Shown: positions 26,283 to 34,980, counted from the stretch's first letter. The stretch: 64,000 nt of DNA from Hymenobacter ginkgonis (GCF_009755225.1 NZ_WQKZ01000002.1:1116001-1180000); one strand, 5' to 3'. The notes: generated by a model not told the origin, from the letters alone. A program made the numbers and translations.

Positions 26283-27128
26283 GTGATTGACCTCCACCTG
26301 ATCAAAGCCCTGCACACCGCCGCTGGCCCGCGCACCCTCGACGTGCGCCTCACCCTACCCCCCGGTGAGGTGCTGGCCCTCAGTGGCCCCTCGGGGGCGG
26401 GCAAAACCACACTGCTGCGCTTGCTGGCTGGCCTCAGCCGGCCCGATGGCGGGTTTCTGCAAGTAGAGGGCCAGGTGTGGTACAGCCACGAGCGCGGCCA
26501 ATGGCTGCCCCCGCAGCGCCGCCCGCTGGGCTTCGTGTTTCAAGACTACGCGCTATTTCCGAACATGACGGTGCGCGAAAACCTGGCCTTCGCCGCCGAA
26601 GGCCAGCCCCAAGCGCGCCAGATTATTGACGGGCTACTAGAGCTGCTGGAGCTAACCGAGCTGGCTCCGCGCCGGCCGGCGGCACTCTCCGGAGGGCAGC
26701 AGCAGCGCGTGGCGCTGGCCCGCGCCCTGGCGCGCCGCCCGCGCCTGCTGCTGCTCGACGAGCCGCTCTCGGCCCTCGACCTGGCTACCCGCCTGCGTTT
26801 GCAGCAGGCCCTGGCCGACATCCACCGCGAGTTCAAGCTTACTACCGTGCTCATCAGCCACGACCCAGCCGAAATTGCCCGCCTCGCTACCCGGGTGGTA
26901 GAGCTCGACCTAGGCCAGGTGGTGCGCGTGGGGCCGCCGGTGCCGGTGGCTGCCTTGGGCACTACGGTAGGGGGTAGGGTAGTGGCCGTGCTGCCCGGCG
27001 GGCACCTGCGCGTGCAGCTGGGGGGTAGCGCCACGCTGGTAGAAGTGCCGGCGCCTACGGGCCCACCCTACGCCCCCGGCGACGAGCTAGCCCTGAGCTT
27101 GGCCGTAGTGCCTGCCCGCCGCGATTAG
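26283..27128 (+). CDS. modC: Molybdate ABC transporter ATP-binding protein
   Basis: The 281-residue protein starts at GTG. Walker A is GPSGAGKTT (35-43), the Q-loop lies at VFQDYALFP, the signature LSGGQQQR at 134-141, and Walker B with LLLLDEP at 154-160, followed by the H-loop LISHDP. After the ATPase domain comes a short C-terminal region of about 60 residues (GGRVVAVLPGGHLRVQLGG) that resembles one Mop/TOBE half-domain. It powers ModB. The short C-terminus may limit molybdate-dependent regulation. Confidence 0.93.
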   Translation: MIDLHLIKALHTAAGPRTLDVRLTLPPGEVLALSGPSGAGKTTLLRLLAGLSRPDGGFLQVEGQVWYSHERGQWLPPQRRPLGFVFQDYALFPNMTVRENLAFAAEGQPQARQIIDGLLELLELTELAPRRPAALSGGQQQRVALARALARRPRLLLLDEPLSALDLATRLRLQQALADIHREFKLTTVLISHDPAEIARLATRVVELDLGQVVRVGPPVPVAALGTTVGGRVVAVLPGGHLRVQLGGSATLVEVPAPTGPPYAPGDELALSLAVVPARRD

Positions 27129-27144
27129 CCGCTAGCCACTGGGT

Positions 27145-27152
27145 TATATTTG
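27145..27152 (+). promoter_or_regulatory. Promoter -7 box of the acyl-CoA dehydrogenase gene
   Basis: TATATTTG matches TAnnTTTG; the ATG at 27179 follows 26 bases later. Confidence 0.65.
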
Positions 27153-27178
27153 TCTGAAACCTTATTGCCCACCCGCCC

Positions 27179-28414
27179 ATGTCTTCCATTGCCGACGTGC
27201 TCTCGCCCGAAGCCAAAGCCCACACTGCCCAAAAAGGCAGCACCAACGCCAACGGCTTCACCGATTATTTTGACCTCGACGGCTTGCTTACGGAGGAGCA
27301 TATCCTCATCCGCCAGAGCATCCGCGACTTTGTTAAAAAGGAAATTTCGCCCAACATTGAGAAGTGGGCGCAGCAGGCACATTTCCCCTCAGAAATCGTG
27401 CGCAAGTTTGGCGAGGTAGGTGCGTTTGGCCCCACTATCCCGCAGGGATACGGCGGCGGGGGCCTCGACTACATCAGCTACGGCCTTATTATGCAAGAGA
27501 TTGAGCGCGGCGACTCGGGCATGCGCTCTACGGCGTCGGTGCAGGGCTCGCTCGTAATGTTTCCCATCTACCAGTACGGCTCGGAGGAGCAGCGCCGCAA
27601 GTACCTGCCCAAGCTGGCCAGCGGCGAGTGGCTGGGCTGCTTCGGCCTCACCGAGCCCGACCACGGCTCGAACCCCGGCGGCATGACCACCAACATCCGT
27701 GAGGAAGGCGACCATTATATTCTCAATGGCGCTAAGCTCTGGATATCGAACTCGCCCGAGTGCCAGGTAGCCGTGGTGTGGGCCAAAAACGAGCAGGGCC
27801 GCATCAAAGGCGTCATCGTGGAGCGTGGCATGCCCGGCTTTACTACCCCCGAAATTCACAACAAGTGGAGCCTGCGCGCCAGCACCACCGGCGAGCTGGT
27901 GTTCGACAACGTACAGATTCCGAAAGAGAATATCCTGCCCAACGTCGAGGGCCTGAAAGGTCCGCTCAGCTGCCTCGACTCAGCCCGTTTTGGCATTGCG
28001 TGGGGCGCCATCGGCGCGGCCATCGACTGCTACGAATCAGCCCTGAAGTACAGCTTGCAGCGCGAGCAGTTCGGCAAGCCTATCGCTGGCTTCCAGCTCC
28101 AGCAGCGCAAGCTGGCCGAAATGATTACCGAAATCACTAAAGCCCAGCTGATGGCTTGGCGCCTGGGCGTGCTCAAAAACGAAGGCAAGGCCACCAGCGC
28201 CCAAATATCGATGGCCAAGCGCAACTCCGTCGATATGGCTTTGCACGTGGCCCGCGAGGCCCGCCAGATTCACGGCGGCATGGGCATCACGGGCGAATAC
28301 CCCATTATGCGCCACATGATGAACCTCGAATCGGTCATTACTTACGAGGGCACGCACGATATTCACCTACTCATTACGGGCGCCGATATTACGGGTATTC
28401 AAGCGTTTAAGTAG
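27179..28414 (+). CDS. Acyl-CoA dehydrogenase, glutaryl-CoA dehydrogenase type
   Basis: The 411-residue flavoprotein has the acyl-CoA dehydrogenase fold. Diagnostic segments are GMRSTASVQGSLVM, LASGEWLGCFGLTEPDHGSNPGGM (FAD and substrate contact) and the C-terminal MMNLESVITYEGTHDIHLLITGADITGIQAF. The Glu in TYEGTHDIH is the catalytic base position of glutaryl-CoA dehydrogenases. It would convert glutaryl-CoA to crotonyl-CoA in lysine and tryptophan breakdown, passing electrons to ETF. It stands alone with its own promoter and terminator. Confidence 0.93.
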   Translation: MSSIADVLSPEAKAHTAQKGSTNANGFTDYFDLDGLLTEEHILIRQSIRDFVKKEISPNIEKWAQQAHFPSEIVRKFGEVGAFGPTIPQGYGGGGLDYISYGLIMQEIERGDSGMRSTASVQGSLVMFPIYQYGSEEQRRKYLPKLASGEWLGCFGLTEPDHGSNPGGMTTNIREEGDHYILNGAKLWISNSPECQVAVVWAKNEQGRIKGVIVERGMPGFTTPEIHNKWSLRASTTGELVFDNVQIPKENILPNVEGLKGPLSCLDSARFGIAWGAIGAAIDCYESALKYSLQREQFGKPIAGFQLQQRKLAEMITEITKAQLMAWRLGVLKNEGKATSAQISMAKRNSVDMALHVAREARQIHGGMGITGEYPIMRHMMNLESVITYEGTHDIHLLITGADITGIQAFK

Positions 28415-28428
28415 TTGTATTACTACAC

Positions 28429-28467
28429 AAAAAAGGCCACTCATAATTTGTGAGCGGCCTTTTTTGG
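28429..28467. terminator. Bidirectional terminator
   Basis: An AAAAAAGGCC/GGCCTTTTTT stem with inner CTCA/TGAG pairs lies between the convergent dehydrogenase and the small secreted-protein gene. Confidence 0.88.
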
Positions 28468-28478
28468 GTAGCAACGTC

Positions 28479-28850
28479 TTAATTTTTCTCCAGCAGGTAT
28501 ACCGTTTGATTGACGAAGGTTGTTCCTCCTTTTGCAAAGGAAGATGGTGTGGTACTAACTACGTGCCAGCCAGTCTTGGTCAGCTCGTTTACTTTGGCTA
28601 GTGCCACTTTTTGAACTTCTACATAGCCAGTCGTAACCTTCTCAGCACTTCGAATTTTAACGTCAACTGCTTGTTCAGATTGCTGGCCGTTAGGCATAAC
28701 GGTTGTTACGTTGGCATCGGCTGAGAAGGTGTTCAATGTAAAATTGCAGACAACCATCATATAGCCAGCGGGTTCGGCAGCTTTCGGATAAAAAGCCCAG
28801 GAACTGGCGGCGGCCAAGGTCAGGCCAAGAAAAAGTAGCGATTTTTTCAT
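28479..28850 (-). CDS. Small secreted hypothetical protein
   Basis: The 123-residue protein starts MKKSLLFLGLTLAAASSWAF, a clear signal peptide. The mature part (YMMVVCNFTLNTFSADANVTTVMPNGQQSEQAVDVK, then KVALAKVNELTKTGWHVVSTTPSS) reads like a small alternating strand and helix protein. The last half (KVNELTKTGWHVVS, TVYLLEK) resembles short DUF4177-like folds seen in cytoplasmic proteins, but this is a weak resemblance. Base composition is clearly more AT-rich than that of neighbours, which may point to acquisition. The ATG at 28850 fits the signal peptide. Confidence 0.65.
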   Translation of the reverse strand: MKKSLLFLGLTLAAASSWAFYPKAAEPAGYMMVVCNFTLNTFSADANVTTVMPNGQQSEQAVDVKIRSAEKVTTGYVEVQKVALAKVNELTKTGWHVVSTTPSSFAKGGTTFVNQTVYLLEKN

Positions 28851-29041
28851 TTTTAGGGTGCAGATAAAAAAGCAGGGAAAATAGGATTGCAAGCTAATGC
28901 GCAATTGCCACATCAGAAAAAAATAGCGGTTATATTTTAATACTGCTAGTTCTGCGCGTAGCGCATTTCCTCATAAGTATGATTATTAGGATAGATGCCT
29001 GTGCGCAAGTTCTACAATTGTGAGAAAAGCGCTAACTGATA

Positions 29042-29176
29042 TTATGCCAGCAGCTTCAGCAAATCACCGTTTTCCTTGCCACGCCAACCCATACCCTGCG
29101 CCGGCACAGCTTTGTGCGCGAGCCGAAGTCGGTAGCGAAGCTTATGCGACAGGGCTTCATCAAGCAGCAATTTCAT
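29042..29176 (-). pseudogene. Truncated DUF5615-type toxin (PIN-like)
   Basis: The 44-residue reading frame begins MKLLLDEALSHKLRYRL and continues to MGWRGKENGDLLKLLA, then stops. The family usually reads M-K/R-x-L-L-D-E-x-L-P and has a downstream MGWxGxxNGELLxxA followed by a second half with TxDxN; here the second half is missing. Normal length is about 110 residues. The start overlaps the end of the DUF433-like remnant upstream, the usual arrangement of these toxin-antitoxin pairs. I infer a dead toxin gene. Confidence 0.6.
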
Positions 29177-29429
29177 GGGCCAACTCAACTCGTAGATGTA
29201 TGGGTAGTAAGGCCGCTGGTGCCGCATTAGGCACGCGCTTAATCTGCCCTTTCTCCACTGTCGGATAATCCAGCAAAAATTCAATCAGCGGGTGGCTCGC
29301 CCCCAAATAGCTGACTAAACGGCTTATAGACACCCACGTGCCCGTAAAAGCTGGCGTGCTGTCCGCTATTTCCGGGTTGATGATGATGAGGTCGGTGCGT
29401 AATATAGCAAGATGTACGAAGCTCCATTC
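29160..29429 (-). pseudogene. Decayed DUF433-type antitoxin
   Basis: On the minus strand the open frame encodes DLIIINPEIADSTPAFTGTW, then VSYLGASHPLIEFLLDYPTVEKGQI, which matches the DUF433 antitoxin pattern (HPEI..G.P.F.GTR, L.DYPT). No ATG, GTG or TTG start lies in frame before it (TGA precedes at 29430-29432), and the usual R in GTRV is replaced by W. The frame then diverges from the family until its stop. It overlaps the DUF5615-like fragment. It is best read as a broken gene. Confidence 0.6.
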
Positions 29430-29486
29430 TCAACGGTAAGTCCCTACCCCCCGTATAGCTAGCAGTACTAATTCCCCTCCTCAGCT

Positions 29487-29828
29487 ATGTCGACCCCAGC
29501 AGAAGAATACCAGCCCCACGAAAACGCCGAAACCCGCCGCCAAGAGCGCCGCGAACACGATAAAGAAGCTTACCAAGAGCAAGGCGATGACATGCGCCAG
29601 GGTGGCCCCGACCCCGACCTGGCCCACCGCCTCCGCACCCGCTCGGGCGATGGCAATTTCGACCCCAACGTGCAGGCCGAAGATGGCACCAGCGATGGCG
29701 TAGCTGCCCACATCGGCAGCAGTGGCCAGGGCGCCAGCAAGCGCGGCCACGACACCGAGCAAAACAGCAACAAAGCCCCCGACCGCCTCGACCAACGCAA
29801 CGTGGATGGCGGCGATTTGAAAGACTAG
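29487..29828 (+). CDS. Highly hydrophilic, probably disordered protein
   Basis: The 113-residue protein is rich in Asp, Glu, Gln, Arg, Asn and Gly with no hydrophobic core (MSTPAEEYQPHENAETRRQE, DDMRQGGPDPDLAHRL, GHDTEQNSNKAPDRLDQRN). No known domain is seen. It looks like a hydrophilin-type or desiccation-related protein, but that is an inference from composition. It is followed by a strong plus-strand terminator, which supports this strand over a hydrophobic frame of similar length on the other strand. Other tolerance-related inference in the window is the ferritin-like array. Confidence 0.6.
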   Translation: MSTPAEEYQPHENAETRRQERREHDKEAYQEQGDDMRQGGPDPDLAHRLRTRSGDGNFDPNVQAEDGTSDGVAAHIGSSGQGASKRGHDTEQNSNKAPDRLDQRNVDGGDLKD

Positions 29829-29850
29829 CCTTCGCTAAAATTGATTCCGG

Positions 29851-29885
29851 AAAGCCCGTCGTGTTCAGCACGTCGGGCTTTTTTA
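29851..29885 (+). terminator. Intrinsic terminator
   Basis: AAGCCCG/CGGGCTT stem with an inner GTG/CAC pair and a run of six T, ending the hydrophilic-protein transcript. Confidence 0.88.
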
Positions 29886-29932
29886 GTGTGGCGTTTTCGG
29901 GGCTTTCCCCGCGTTCGCCGTAATTTGCCCGC

Positions 29933-30271
29933 ATGAAGCCCGCTACGCCCCTTGTTTTGCTGGAATGCCTGGTTGCCGGCACTTCCCACCGCCCCGAATT
30001 ACCCAAGCAAGAAAAGTCGCTTAAAATCGGCCAGACCCTGCGCCTCGAGCGCGAAGCCGACAGCAAGTACGACGACTGGGCGGTGAAAGTACACTCGGGC
30101 GCAGCCGACGACAAGGCCAGTATCTGGCTCGGCTACCTGCCCGAAACCCGCAACGAAACCGTGGCCCGCCTGCTCGACGCGGGCTACCCCCTCACGGCGC
30201 GCTTAGCCCACAAAGCTTGGGAAGACGACTGGTTGCACCTCGAAATAGAAGTGCTGCTGCCCCGCGATTAG
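29933..30271 (+). CDS. Stand-alone HIRAN-domain protein
   Basis: The 112-residue protein is mostly one HIRAN domain: LECLVAGTSHRPELPKQE, then LKIGQTLRLEREADSKYDDWAVKVHSG and WLGYLPETRNETVARLLDAG. The pattern L-x-R-E-x-x-x-x-x-D-x-x-A-V and L-G-Y-x-P is typical. HIRAN domains bind DNA, notably 3' ends at damaged or stalled forks, and are usually fused to helicases or nucleases; here it stands alone. It lies just upstream of ruvB in the same direction, which may reflect a role in DNA repair. Confidence 0.82.
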   Translation: MKPATPLVLLECLVAGTSHRPELPKQEKSLKIGQTLRLEREADSKYDDWAVKVHSGAADDKASIWLGYLPETRNETVARLLDAGYPLTARLAHKAWEDDWLHLEIEVLLPRD

Positions 30272-30375
30272 CGTTGTTTTTGCCGCTGCTCGGGAGCTTT
30301 TTGCTAACTAAATTGGTTAGCTAAAAGCCGGCCTCGAACGGGTAGCCGGTACCCCTCACCTGATACCTAACAGCC

Positions 30376-31428
30376 ATGCGCGAAGCCTATCTCACCGGCG
30401 GCACCGACCACTTCGATGCCACCGATAAGGATATCGACAAGGCCCTGCGGCCGCTGAGCTTCAGCGACTTCACGGGCCAGGACAAAATCCTGGAAAACCT
30501 CAAGGTATTCGTGGCCGCCGCCAAGCAGCGCGGCGACGCCCTCGACCACGTGTTGCTGCACGGGCCTCCCGGCCTGGGCAAAACCACGCTCTCGCACATC
30601 ATCGCCAACGAGCTGGGCGCGGGCATCAAAATGACCAGCGGCCCGGTACTCGACAAGCCCAGCGACCTCGCCGGCCTCCTCACCAACCTGGAGCCGCACG
30701 ACGTGCTGTTCATCGACGAGATTCACCGCCTCAACCCCGTGGTGGAAGAGTACTTGTACTCGGCGATGGAAGACTACCGCATCGACATCATGCTCGACTC
30801 GGGCCCCAATGCCCGCTCGGTGCAGATTTCGCTGTCGCCTTTCACGCTCATCGGGGCTACTACGCGCTCGGGTATGCTCACAGCGCCGCTGCGGGCACGC
30901 TTCGGTATTGCCGCACGCCTAGAGTATTACGACTCTAAGCTGCTGACAACCATTGTGCAGCGCTCGGCCGAAATTCTGCAAACGCCCATTCACGAAGATG
31001 CGGCTTACGAAATTGCCCGCCGTTCGCGCGGCACGCCCCGTATCGCCAACAACTTGCTGCGCCGCACCCGTGACTTTGCCCAAATCAAGGGCAACGGCAC
31101 CATCACAGTCGAAATAGCGCAGTTTGCCTTGAACGCGCTCGACGTGGATGCCCGCGGCCTCGACGACATGGACAAGCGCATCCTCACCACCATCATCGAC
31201 AAGTTTAAAGGTGGCCCAGTGGGCATCAGCACCATCGCCACGGCTTGCGGCGAAGAGGGCGAAACCATTGAAGAGGTGTACGAGCCCTTCCTCATTCAGG
31301 AAGGCTACATCAAGCGCACGGCGCGGGGTAGGGAGGCTACCGAGGCTGCTTACCAGCACCTGGGGCGGTTATTGCCCAATCACTTACGAGGGAATAACGG
31401 CGATTTATTTGCTGAGATTACACAGTAA
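30376..31428 (+). CDS. ruvB: Holliday junction DNA helicase RuvB
   Basis: The 350-residue AAA+ motor drives branch migration with RuvA. The family start [23 protein letters not shown] is present, Walker A is GPPGLGKT at 63-70, Walker B DEIH at 114-117, and sensor 1 [22 protein letters not shown] follows. The winged-helix domain at the C-terminus contains GPVGISTIA and [20 protein letters not shown] at 30376 fits. No ruvA or ruvC is adjacent. Confidence 0.98.
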   Translation: MREAYLTGGTDHFDATDKDIDKALRPLSFSDFTGQDKILENLKVFVAAAKQRGDALDHVLLHGPPGLGKTTLSHIIANELGAGIKMTSGPVLDKPSDLAGLLTNLEPHDVLFIDEIHRLNPVVEEYLYSAMEDYRIDIMLDSGPNARSVQISLSPFTLIGATTRSGMLTAPLRARFGIAARLEYYDSKLLTTIVQRSAEILQTPIHEDAAYEIARRSRGTPRIANNLLRRTRDFAQIKGNGTITVEIAQFALNALDVDARGLDDMDKRILTTIIDKFKGGPVGISTIATACGEEGETIEEVYEPFLIQEGYIKRTARGREATEAAYQHLGRLLPNHLRGNNGDLFAEITQ

Positions 31429-31440
31429 GAAAGCCTTGCT

Positions 31441-31480
31441 AACAAGAAATGCACCGCCCCAAGCGGTGCATTTCTTGTTT
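31441..31480 (+). terminator. Terminator after ruvB
   Basis: A 16-base-pair stem (AACAAGAAATGCACCGC with its complement) with a four-base loop and a terminal TTGTTT end the ruvB transcript. Confidence 0.85.
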
Positions 31481-31497
31481 ACTGTTTATGCGCTGCC

Positions 31498-31980
31498 ATG
31501 TATACCTTCACTGCCCCGCTTGCGTTGATTGGCGTCAATCCGTTTGTGCCACTACCGCCTGAGGTGCTGGCGGGTATTTGCTTACGCGCTGGGAAGGCCA
31601 AAGGCCCTATTCGGGTGTGCGGCGAGGTCAATGGGCGGCCTTATCAACAAACGCTGGTGCGCTACGTCGGTGTATGGCGGCTGTACATCAATCTGGCCAT
31701 GCTCGACCACTCCCCGCGGCGGATTGGCGAGGTGCTGACTATCACTATCGACTTCGACCCGGCAAAGCCGCTTCTGCCAACCTGCTCAGCTCTAGAGGAA
31801 GCGCTGGCCGAAACTCCCGAGGCCCGGCGGGTGTTCGAAGGGCTACCTCCTTCGCGGCAGCTAGAAATAGTACGCTACTTAGCCCGATTAAAGGCGGAAG
31901 CCAGCCTAACGCGCAACATCGACCGCGCTGTCGGATTTTTGCTGGGTAAAAACCGTTTTGTGGGTCGTGACCGACCCTAA
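31498..31980 (+). CDS. DUF1905/YdeI-type protein
   Basis: The 160-residue protein has an N-terminal DUF1905 barrel (MYTFTAPLALI, PIRVCGEVNGRPYQQTLVRYVGVWRLYINLAML, GEVLTITIDFDP) and a C-terminal helical part of the YdeI/OmdA bacteriocin-protection type (PEARRVFEGLPPSRQLEIVRYLARLKAEASLTRNIDRAVGFL). The role in this organism is unknown. It precedes queG by 15 bases, so the two may be co-transcribed. Confidence 0.8.
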   Translation: MYTFTAPLALIGVNPFVPLPPEVLAGICLRAGKAKGPIRVCGEVNGRPYQQTLVRYVGVWRLYINLAMLDHSPRRIGEVLTITIDFDPAKPLLPTCSALEEALAETPEARRVFEGLPPSRQLEIVRYLARLKAEASLTRNIDRAVGFLLGKNRFVGRDRP

Positions 31981-31995
31981 GTTACTGCTTCACTT

Positions 31996-32946
31996 ATGCT
32001 CCTGCACGCCGAATGGACACCCTATATCAAACGGCGCGCCGCCGAGCTAGGCTTTATGGCCTGCGGCATTTCGAAGGCCGAGTTTTTGGAGGAAGAAGCC
32101 CCACGCCTCGAAAACTGGCTTAAGCGCGGCATGCACGGCAAAATGGCCTGGATGGAAAACCACTTCGACAAGCGCCTCGACCCGCGCCTGCTGGTGGACG
32201 GCGCCAAGTCGGTAATTTCGCTGCTGCTCAATTACTACCCCCCTGCCGAAGACCAGCAGCCGGATGATACGCTGAAAATCAGCAAGTACGCCTATGGGCG
32301 CGATTATCACTTCGTCATCAAAGACAAGCTTAAAACGCTACTGGCCGACATGCAGGCTAACATTGGCGAGGTAGGCGGGCGCTGCTTTGTCGATTCGGCG
32401 CCGGTGCTCGACAAGGCCTGGGCTAAAAAGGGAGGGGTAGGGTGGGTAGGAAAAAATTCCAACCTCATCACGCCCGGCGCGGGCTCGTTCTATTTTATCG
32501 CCGAGCTAATTGTGGACGTGGAGCTAGCGTACGACGGTGCCATCCGCGACTACTGCGGCACCTGCACCAAGTGCCTCGACGCCTGCCCCACGCAGGCCAT
32601 CACCGAGCCCTACGTGGTGGATGGCAGCAAGTGCATCAGCTACTTTACCATCGAGCTTAAGGACCAACTAATTCCGCAAAACGTGGCTGGGCAGTTTGGC
32701 AACTGGGTATTTGGCTGCGACATCTGCCAGGACGTATGCCCCTGGAACCGCTTCGCGAAGCCCACGCAAGAGACGCAGTTTCAGCCGCATCCAGAGCTGA
32801 AAAATTTGTCAGCCAGCGACTGGCAGGACATAACTCACGAGGTCTTTCAAGCGTTATTCAAACAGTCGGCCCTCAAGCGCACTGGCTACGAAGGCTTGAA
32901 GCGCAATATCAAATTCGTGACTGGCCAAAGCCAGCTCGGGAGCTAG
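31996..32946 (+). CDS. queG: Epoxyqueuosine reductase
   Basis: The 316-residue cobalamin and iron-sulfur protein carries out the last step of queuosine synthesis in tRNA. The N-terminal region ([24 protein letters not shown]), [26 protein letters not shown] and two ferredoxin-type clusters ([17 protein letters not shown] and [11 protein letters not shown]) match the family. Its length is normal. Its 3' end overlaps by a few bases a convergent small gene. Confidence 0.97.
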   Translation: MLLHAEWTPYIKRRAAELGFMACGISKAEFLEEEAPRLENWLKRGMHGKMAWMENHFDKRLDPRLLVDGAKSVISLLLNYYPPAEDQQPDDTLKISKYAYGRDYHFVIKDKLKTLLADMQANIGEVGGRCFVDSAPVLDKAWAKKGGVGWVGKNSNLITPGAGSFYFIAELIVDVELAYDGAIRDYCGTCTKCLDACPTQAITEPYVVDGSKCISYFTIELKDQLIPQNVAGQFGNWVFGCDICQDVCPWNRFAKPTQETQFQPHPELKNLSASDWQDITHEVFQALFKQSALKRTGYEGLKRNIKFVTGQSQLGS

Positions 32947-33155
32947 CCCGCCGCGCGAGGGGGTAGGGCACTGTGCTGAATAAAAACGCGTTTCAGCACC
33001 CGGCGATAAAGGCGCGCGAATTGCTGGTAGCACCACGTCTTAAACTCTACCAAATCGGCGGGCGTAATGTACTGCAAGGCCTTGCGCAGCTCTTTTTCAA
33101 AGAGCTTTTTGCTGAAACTGACTTTCAACAAAATCATTTTCACATAGTCTAACAT
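32943..33155 (-). CDS. Small conserved hypothetical protein
   Basis: The 70-residue basic protein ([40 protein letters not shown], then [10 protein letters not shown]) has the pattern of a short Bacteroidota protein that I remember as conserved but without a name: FDxxLFEKELxKA and L-K-W-C. It is probably helical and cytoplasmic. The start may be 33155 or the Met six codons later. It overlaps the end of queG on the opposite strand by four bases. Function unknown. Confidence 0.7.
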   Translation of the reverse strand: MLDYVKMILLKVSFSKKLFEKELRKALQYITPADLVEFKTWCYQQFARLYRRVLKRVFIQHSALPPRAAG

Positions 33156-33208
33156 AACGGGTGGGAAAGGTAAGAGTAGGGTAATTTCGGAACGGTACCC
33201 GTATACGC

Positions 33209-33235
33209 AAAAAAAGCGGCTGAGGCCGCTTTTTA
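33209..33235 (-). terminator. Terminator of ferritin-like pair 1
   Basis: On the minus strand an AAAAAGCGGCC-type stem (AGCGGC with GCCGCT) is followed by seven T, directly after the end of gene A1. Confidence 0.85.
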
Positions 33236-33257
33236 AGGGGTTTTTAACGCCAATTAA

Positions 33258-34127
33258 CTAGGCGCTAAAGATATTCAGCAGGCTTATTGCATCTTGCGTA
33301 ACCATAGGCTCGTCGAAGGCCTCAGCAATGGCAGTCGATTGCACGATGTAAGTGCCAATAAGCAGCGCCGTAAACGGCACTTGGCGGTAGCCCGATAGAA
33401 ATTGCTGCTCGGTGGCCTCGCCCGAATACACAGTACCCGTGCTGGCAGGGGTAGTGGCCTGCGTGGTAAACTGCACAGGGTAAGTGGGCACCAGGTCGGC
33501 CGCGCTGGGCCAGCCTTTTACCTGAGCCCCGCGGCGGCGGCGTAGCGTGCGCAAGTGCGCCGCGTGGCGGCTCTCGACGGTGGCTAGGCGCTGCACGCCG
33601 CCCAGCAAAGGCCGGTCGGCGGTGAGCAAGGAAAGTTGGCCGAGGTAGATGCGCACACCAGCATCTTCGAGCTGCTGGGCTAGCTCCAAGAAGCCAGCTT
33701 CCGTCGTCAAGGCATTGGGAAACAAGATGCTGCCCGTGCGGCTGCCGCTGAAGTTATATGTCGCGGCGGGGGTAGGGGGCGTCACGCCCGAGTTGAGCAG
33801 GGCTTGATTTAAGAAATCGATGTGCTGCTGCTGTTGGCTTTGCAGGCGCACCACATCGTCGCGTAAGCTGCCGCTTAAGCCTAGCGCGGTAGAAGCCAGG
33901 GCCTGGGTATAAAACGCGCGTTGCGTGTACTCTAAGCGCAGCAATAGGGCCAGTTGGTCGAGGCTGGCCAGCGTGCTGGCGGCGGCCGGGGCTGTGCTCA
34001 GCACGCCCAGCGGCAGTGCGGCGGCGGCCGCCCGCCCCAGCTGGTGCAGCAGCGCGCGGCGGGGCGCCGGCCCCGCCTGGGCCGTGTCGACCGAAGCTAA
34101 ATAATCGAACAGGGAAAAGACGTTCAT
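33258..34127 (-). CDS. Ferritin-like protein A1 (diverged member)
   Basis: The 289-residue protein has the A-family layout: a short N-terminus with PRRALLHQLG, a hydrophobic stretch, then a four-helix ferritin-like (PF13668-type) domain. Helix 1 keeps E (LLLRLEYTQRAFY), but the usual ExxH in helix 2 is QQQQH, losing the Glu ligand. Helices 3 and 4 keep LEDAGVRIY and TVESRHAAHLR. It is the last gene of the array, read just after B1. Probable location is the periplasm. Function is unknown; loss of a ligand suggests a changed or lost metal site. Confidence 0.8.
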   Translation of the reverse strand: MNVFSLFDYLASVDTAQAGPAPRRALLHQLGRAAAAALPLGVLSTAPAAASTLASLDQLALLLRLEYTQRAFYTQALASTALGLSGSLRDDVVRLQSQQQQHIDFLNQALLNSGVTPPTPAATYNFSGSRTGSILFPNALTTEAGFLELAQQLEDAGVRIYLGQLSLLTADRPLLGGVQRLATVESRHAAHLRTLRRRRGAQVKGWPSAADLVPTYPVQFTTQATTPASTGTVYSGEATEQQFLSGYRQVPFTALLIGTYIVQSTAIAEAFDEPMVTQDAISLLNIFSA

Positions 34128-34154
34128 AACGGGTAGCTATACAGCCTAAGGAAG

Positions 34155-34847
34155 CTACGCAATGGGTAGCAGCGATACATCAATGACAGCCAGCGTGATA
34201 TAAGGCGTAATAGCCTTGAGCACATCGGCGGGGGTAGCAATGTTGGCTAGTGGGCCGCCGCTAGTGAGCACCGCATCGGGGGCGGCCAGCGTGGTGGGAG
34301 CGAGCAAGTCGCGCACCGTGGCGGCGTGCCGGGCTTCTACCGAAGCAATCTTGAGCATAAACCGGAGCGTGTCGGCCGTAGTCAGGAACGGCACGCTGAA
34401 CGTGAGCGCCGCTGAGCACAAATCCTCGAATGTTTGGGCTGCCGCCAGCACGCCGGCCCGCGTGGTGAGGGGTAGGGTACTAAAGTCGAAGATGAGCTGT
34501 GGCAGGGCCGCCGTAGCCCCCAGCGCGTAGCCCAGGCTAAGCTGCTGCACAATTTCGTGGTCGCGCAGGTCTGTTACGGTAAGCAGGTCGGCGCCCGTCA
34601 GGTCGGCGGGCACGGTGGCCGTCACCTTCTGGTAAAACGCCACTTGCAGCTGCTTCAGCAGGTAGAAATAATTGAGTTGGCCGGTGTCGTCGTTGGTGAG
34701 CGCGTAGGTCGGCGTGGTAGTGGTGGGCTCGGGGTCATTGGCCGAGCAGCCCGCCAGCGCCAAGCCAGCGGTGGCCGTAGCGCTGCCCGCTACCCGCAAA
34801 AAAGTGCGCCGACGCAGCGTGCGCGAAGCCCAGGAAGATAAATGCAT
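34155..34847 (-). CDS. Ferritin-like lipoprotein B1 (diverged member)
   Basis: The 230-residue protein starts with a Tat-type signal (RRRTFLRVAGSA) and a lipobox LALAGC. Its helix 1 reads LKQLQVAFY where the other B proteins have LEQLE, so both acidic residues are lost. Helix 2 reads HEIVQQ in place of HExIH, losing the His. Helix 3 keeps FEDL but lacks the Tyr, and helix 4 keeps SVEARHAATVRDL. It likely cannot bind a standard di-iron centre. It has its own promoter box at 34894-34901 and is followed 27 bases later by A1. Confidence 0.82.
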   Translation of the reverse strand: MHLSSWASRTLRRRTFLRVAGSATATAGLALAGCSANDPEPTTTTPTYALTNDDTGQLNYFYLLKQLQVAFYQKVTATVPADLTGADLLTVTDLRDHEIVQQLSLGYALGATAALPQLIFDFSTLPLTTRAGVLAAAQTFEDLCSAALTFSVPFLTTADTLRFMLKIASVEARHAATVRDLLAPTTLAAPDAVLTSGGPLANIATPADVLKAITPYITLAVIDVSLLPIA

Positions 34848-34893
34848 AAGTCTGAGGCGACAAAAAGTAAAGTAGCCGCGGTAGGAGGGATAG

Positions 34894-34901
34894 CAAAGTT
34901 A
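34894..34901 (-). promoter_or_regulatory. Promoter -7 box of pair 1
   Basis: On the minus strand TAACTTTG matches TAnnTTTG, about 46 bases before the B1 start. Confidence 0.65.
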
Positions 34902-34980
34902 CACCCGCCGCGGGGGCCACCGGGGTAACAGCCGGAGCCTTGCCCGCCCCCGCTAGGTTGCAAGCGCTGGCCCAGGGCCG

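Noticed and set aside
29481-30114. Hydrophobic minus-strand frames opposite the hydrophilic protein
   Set aside because: Their hydrophobicity is the expected mirror of a very hydrophilic plus-strand gene, and the terminator fits the plus strand.
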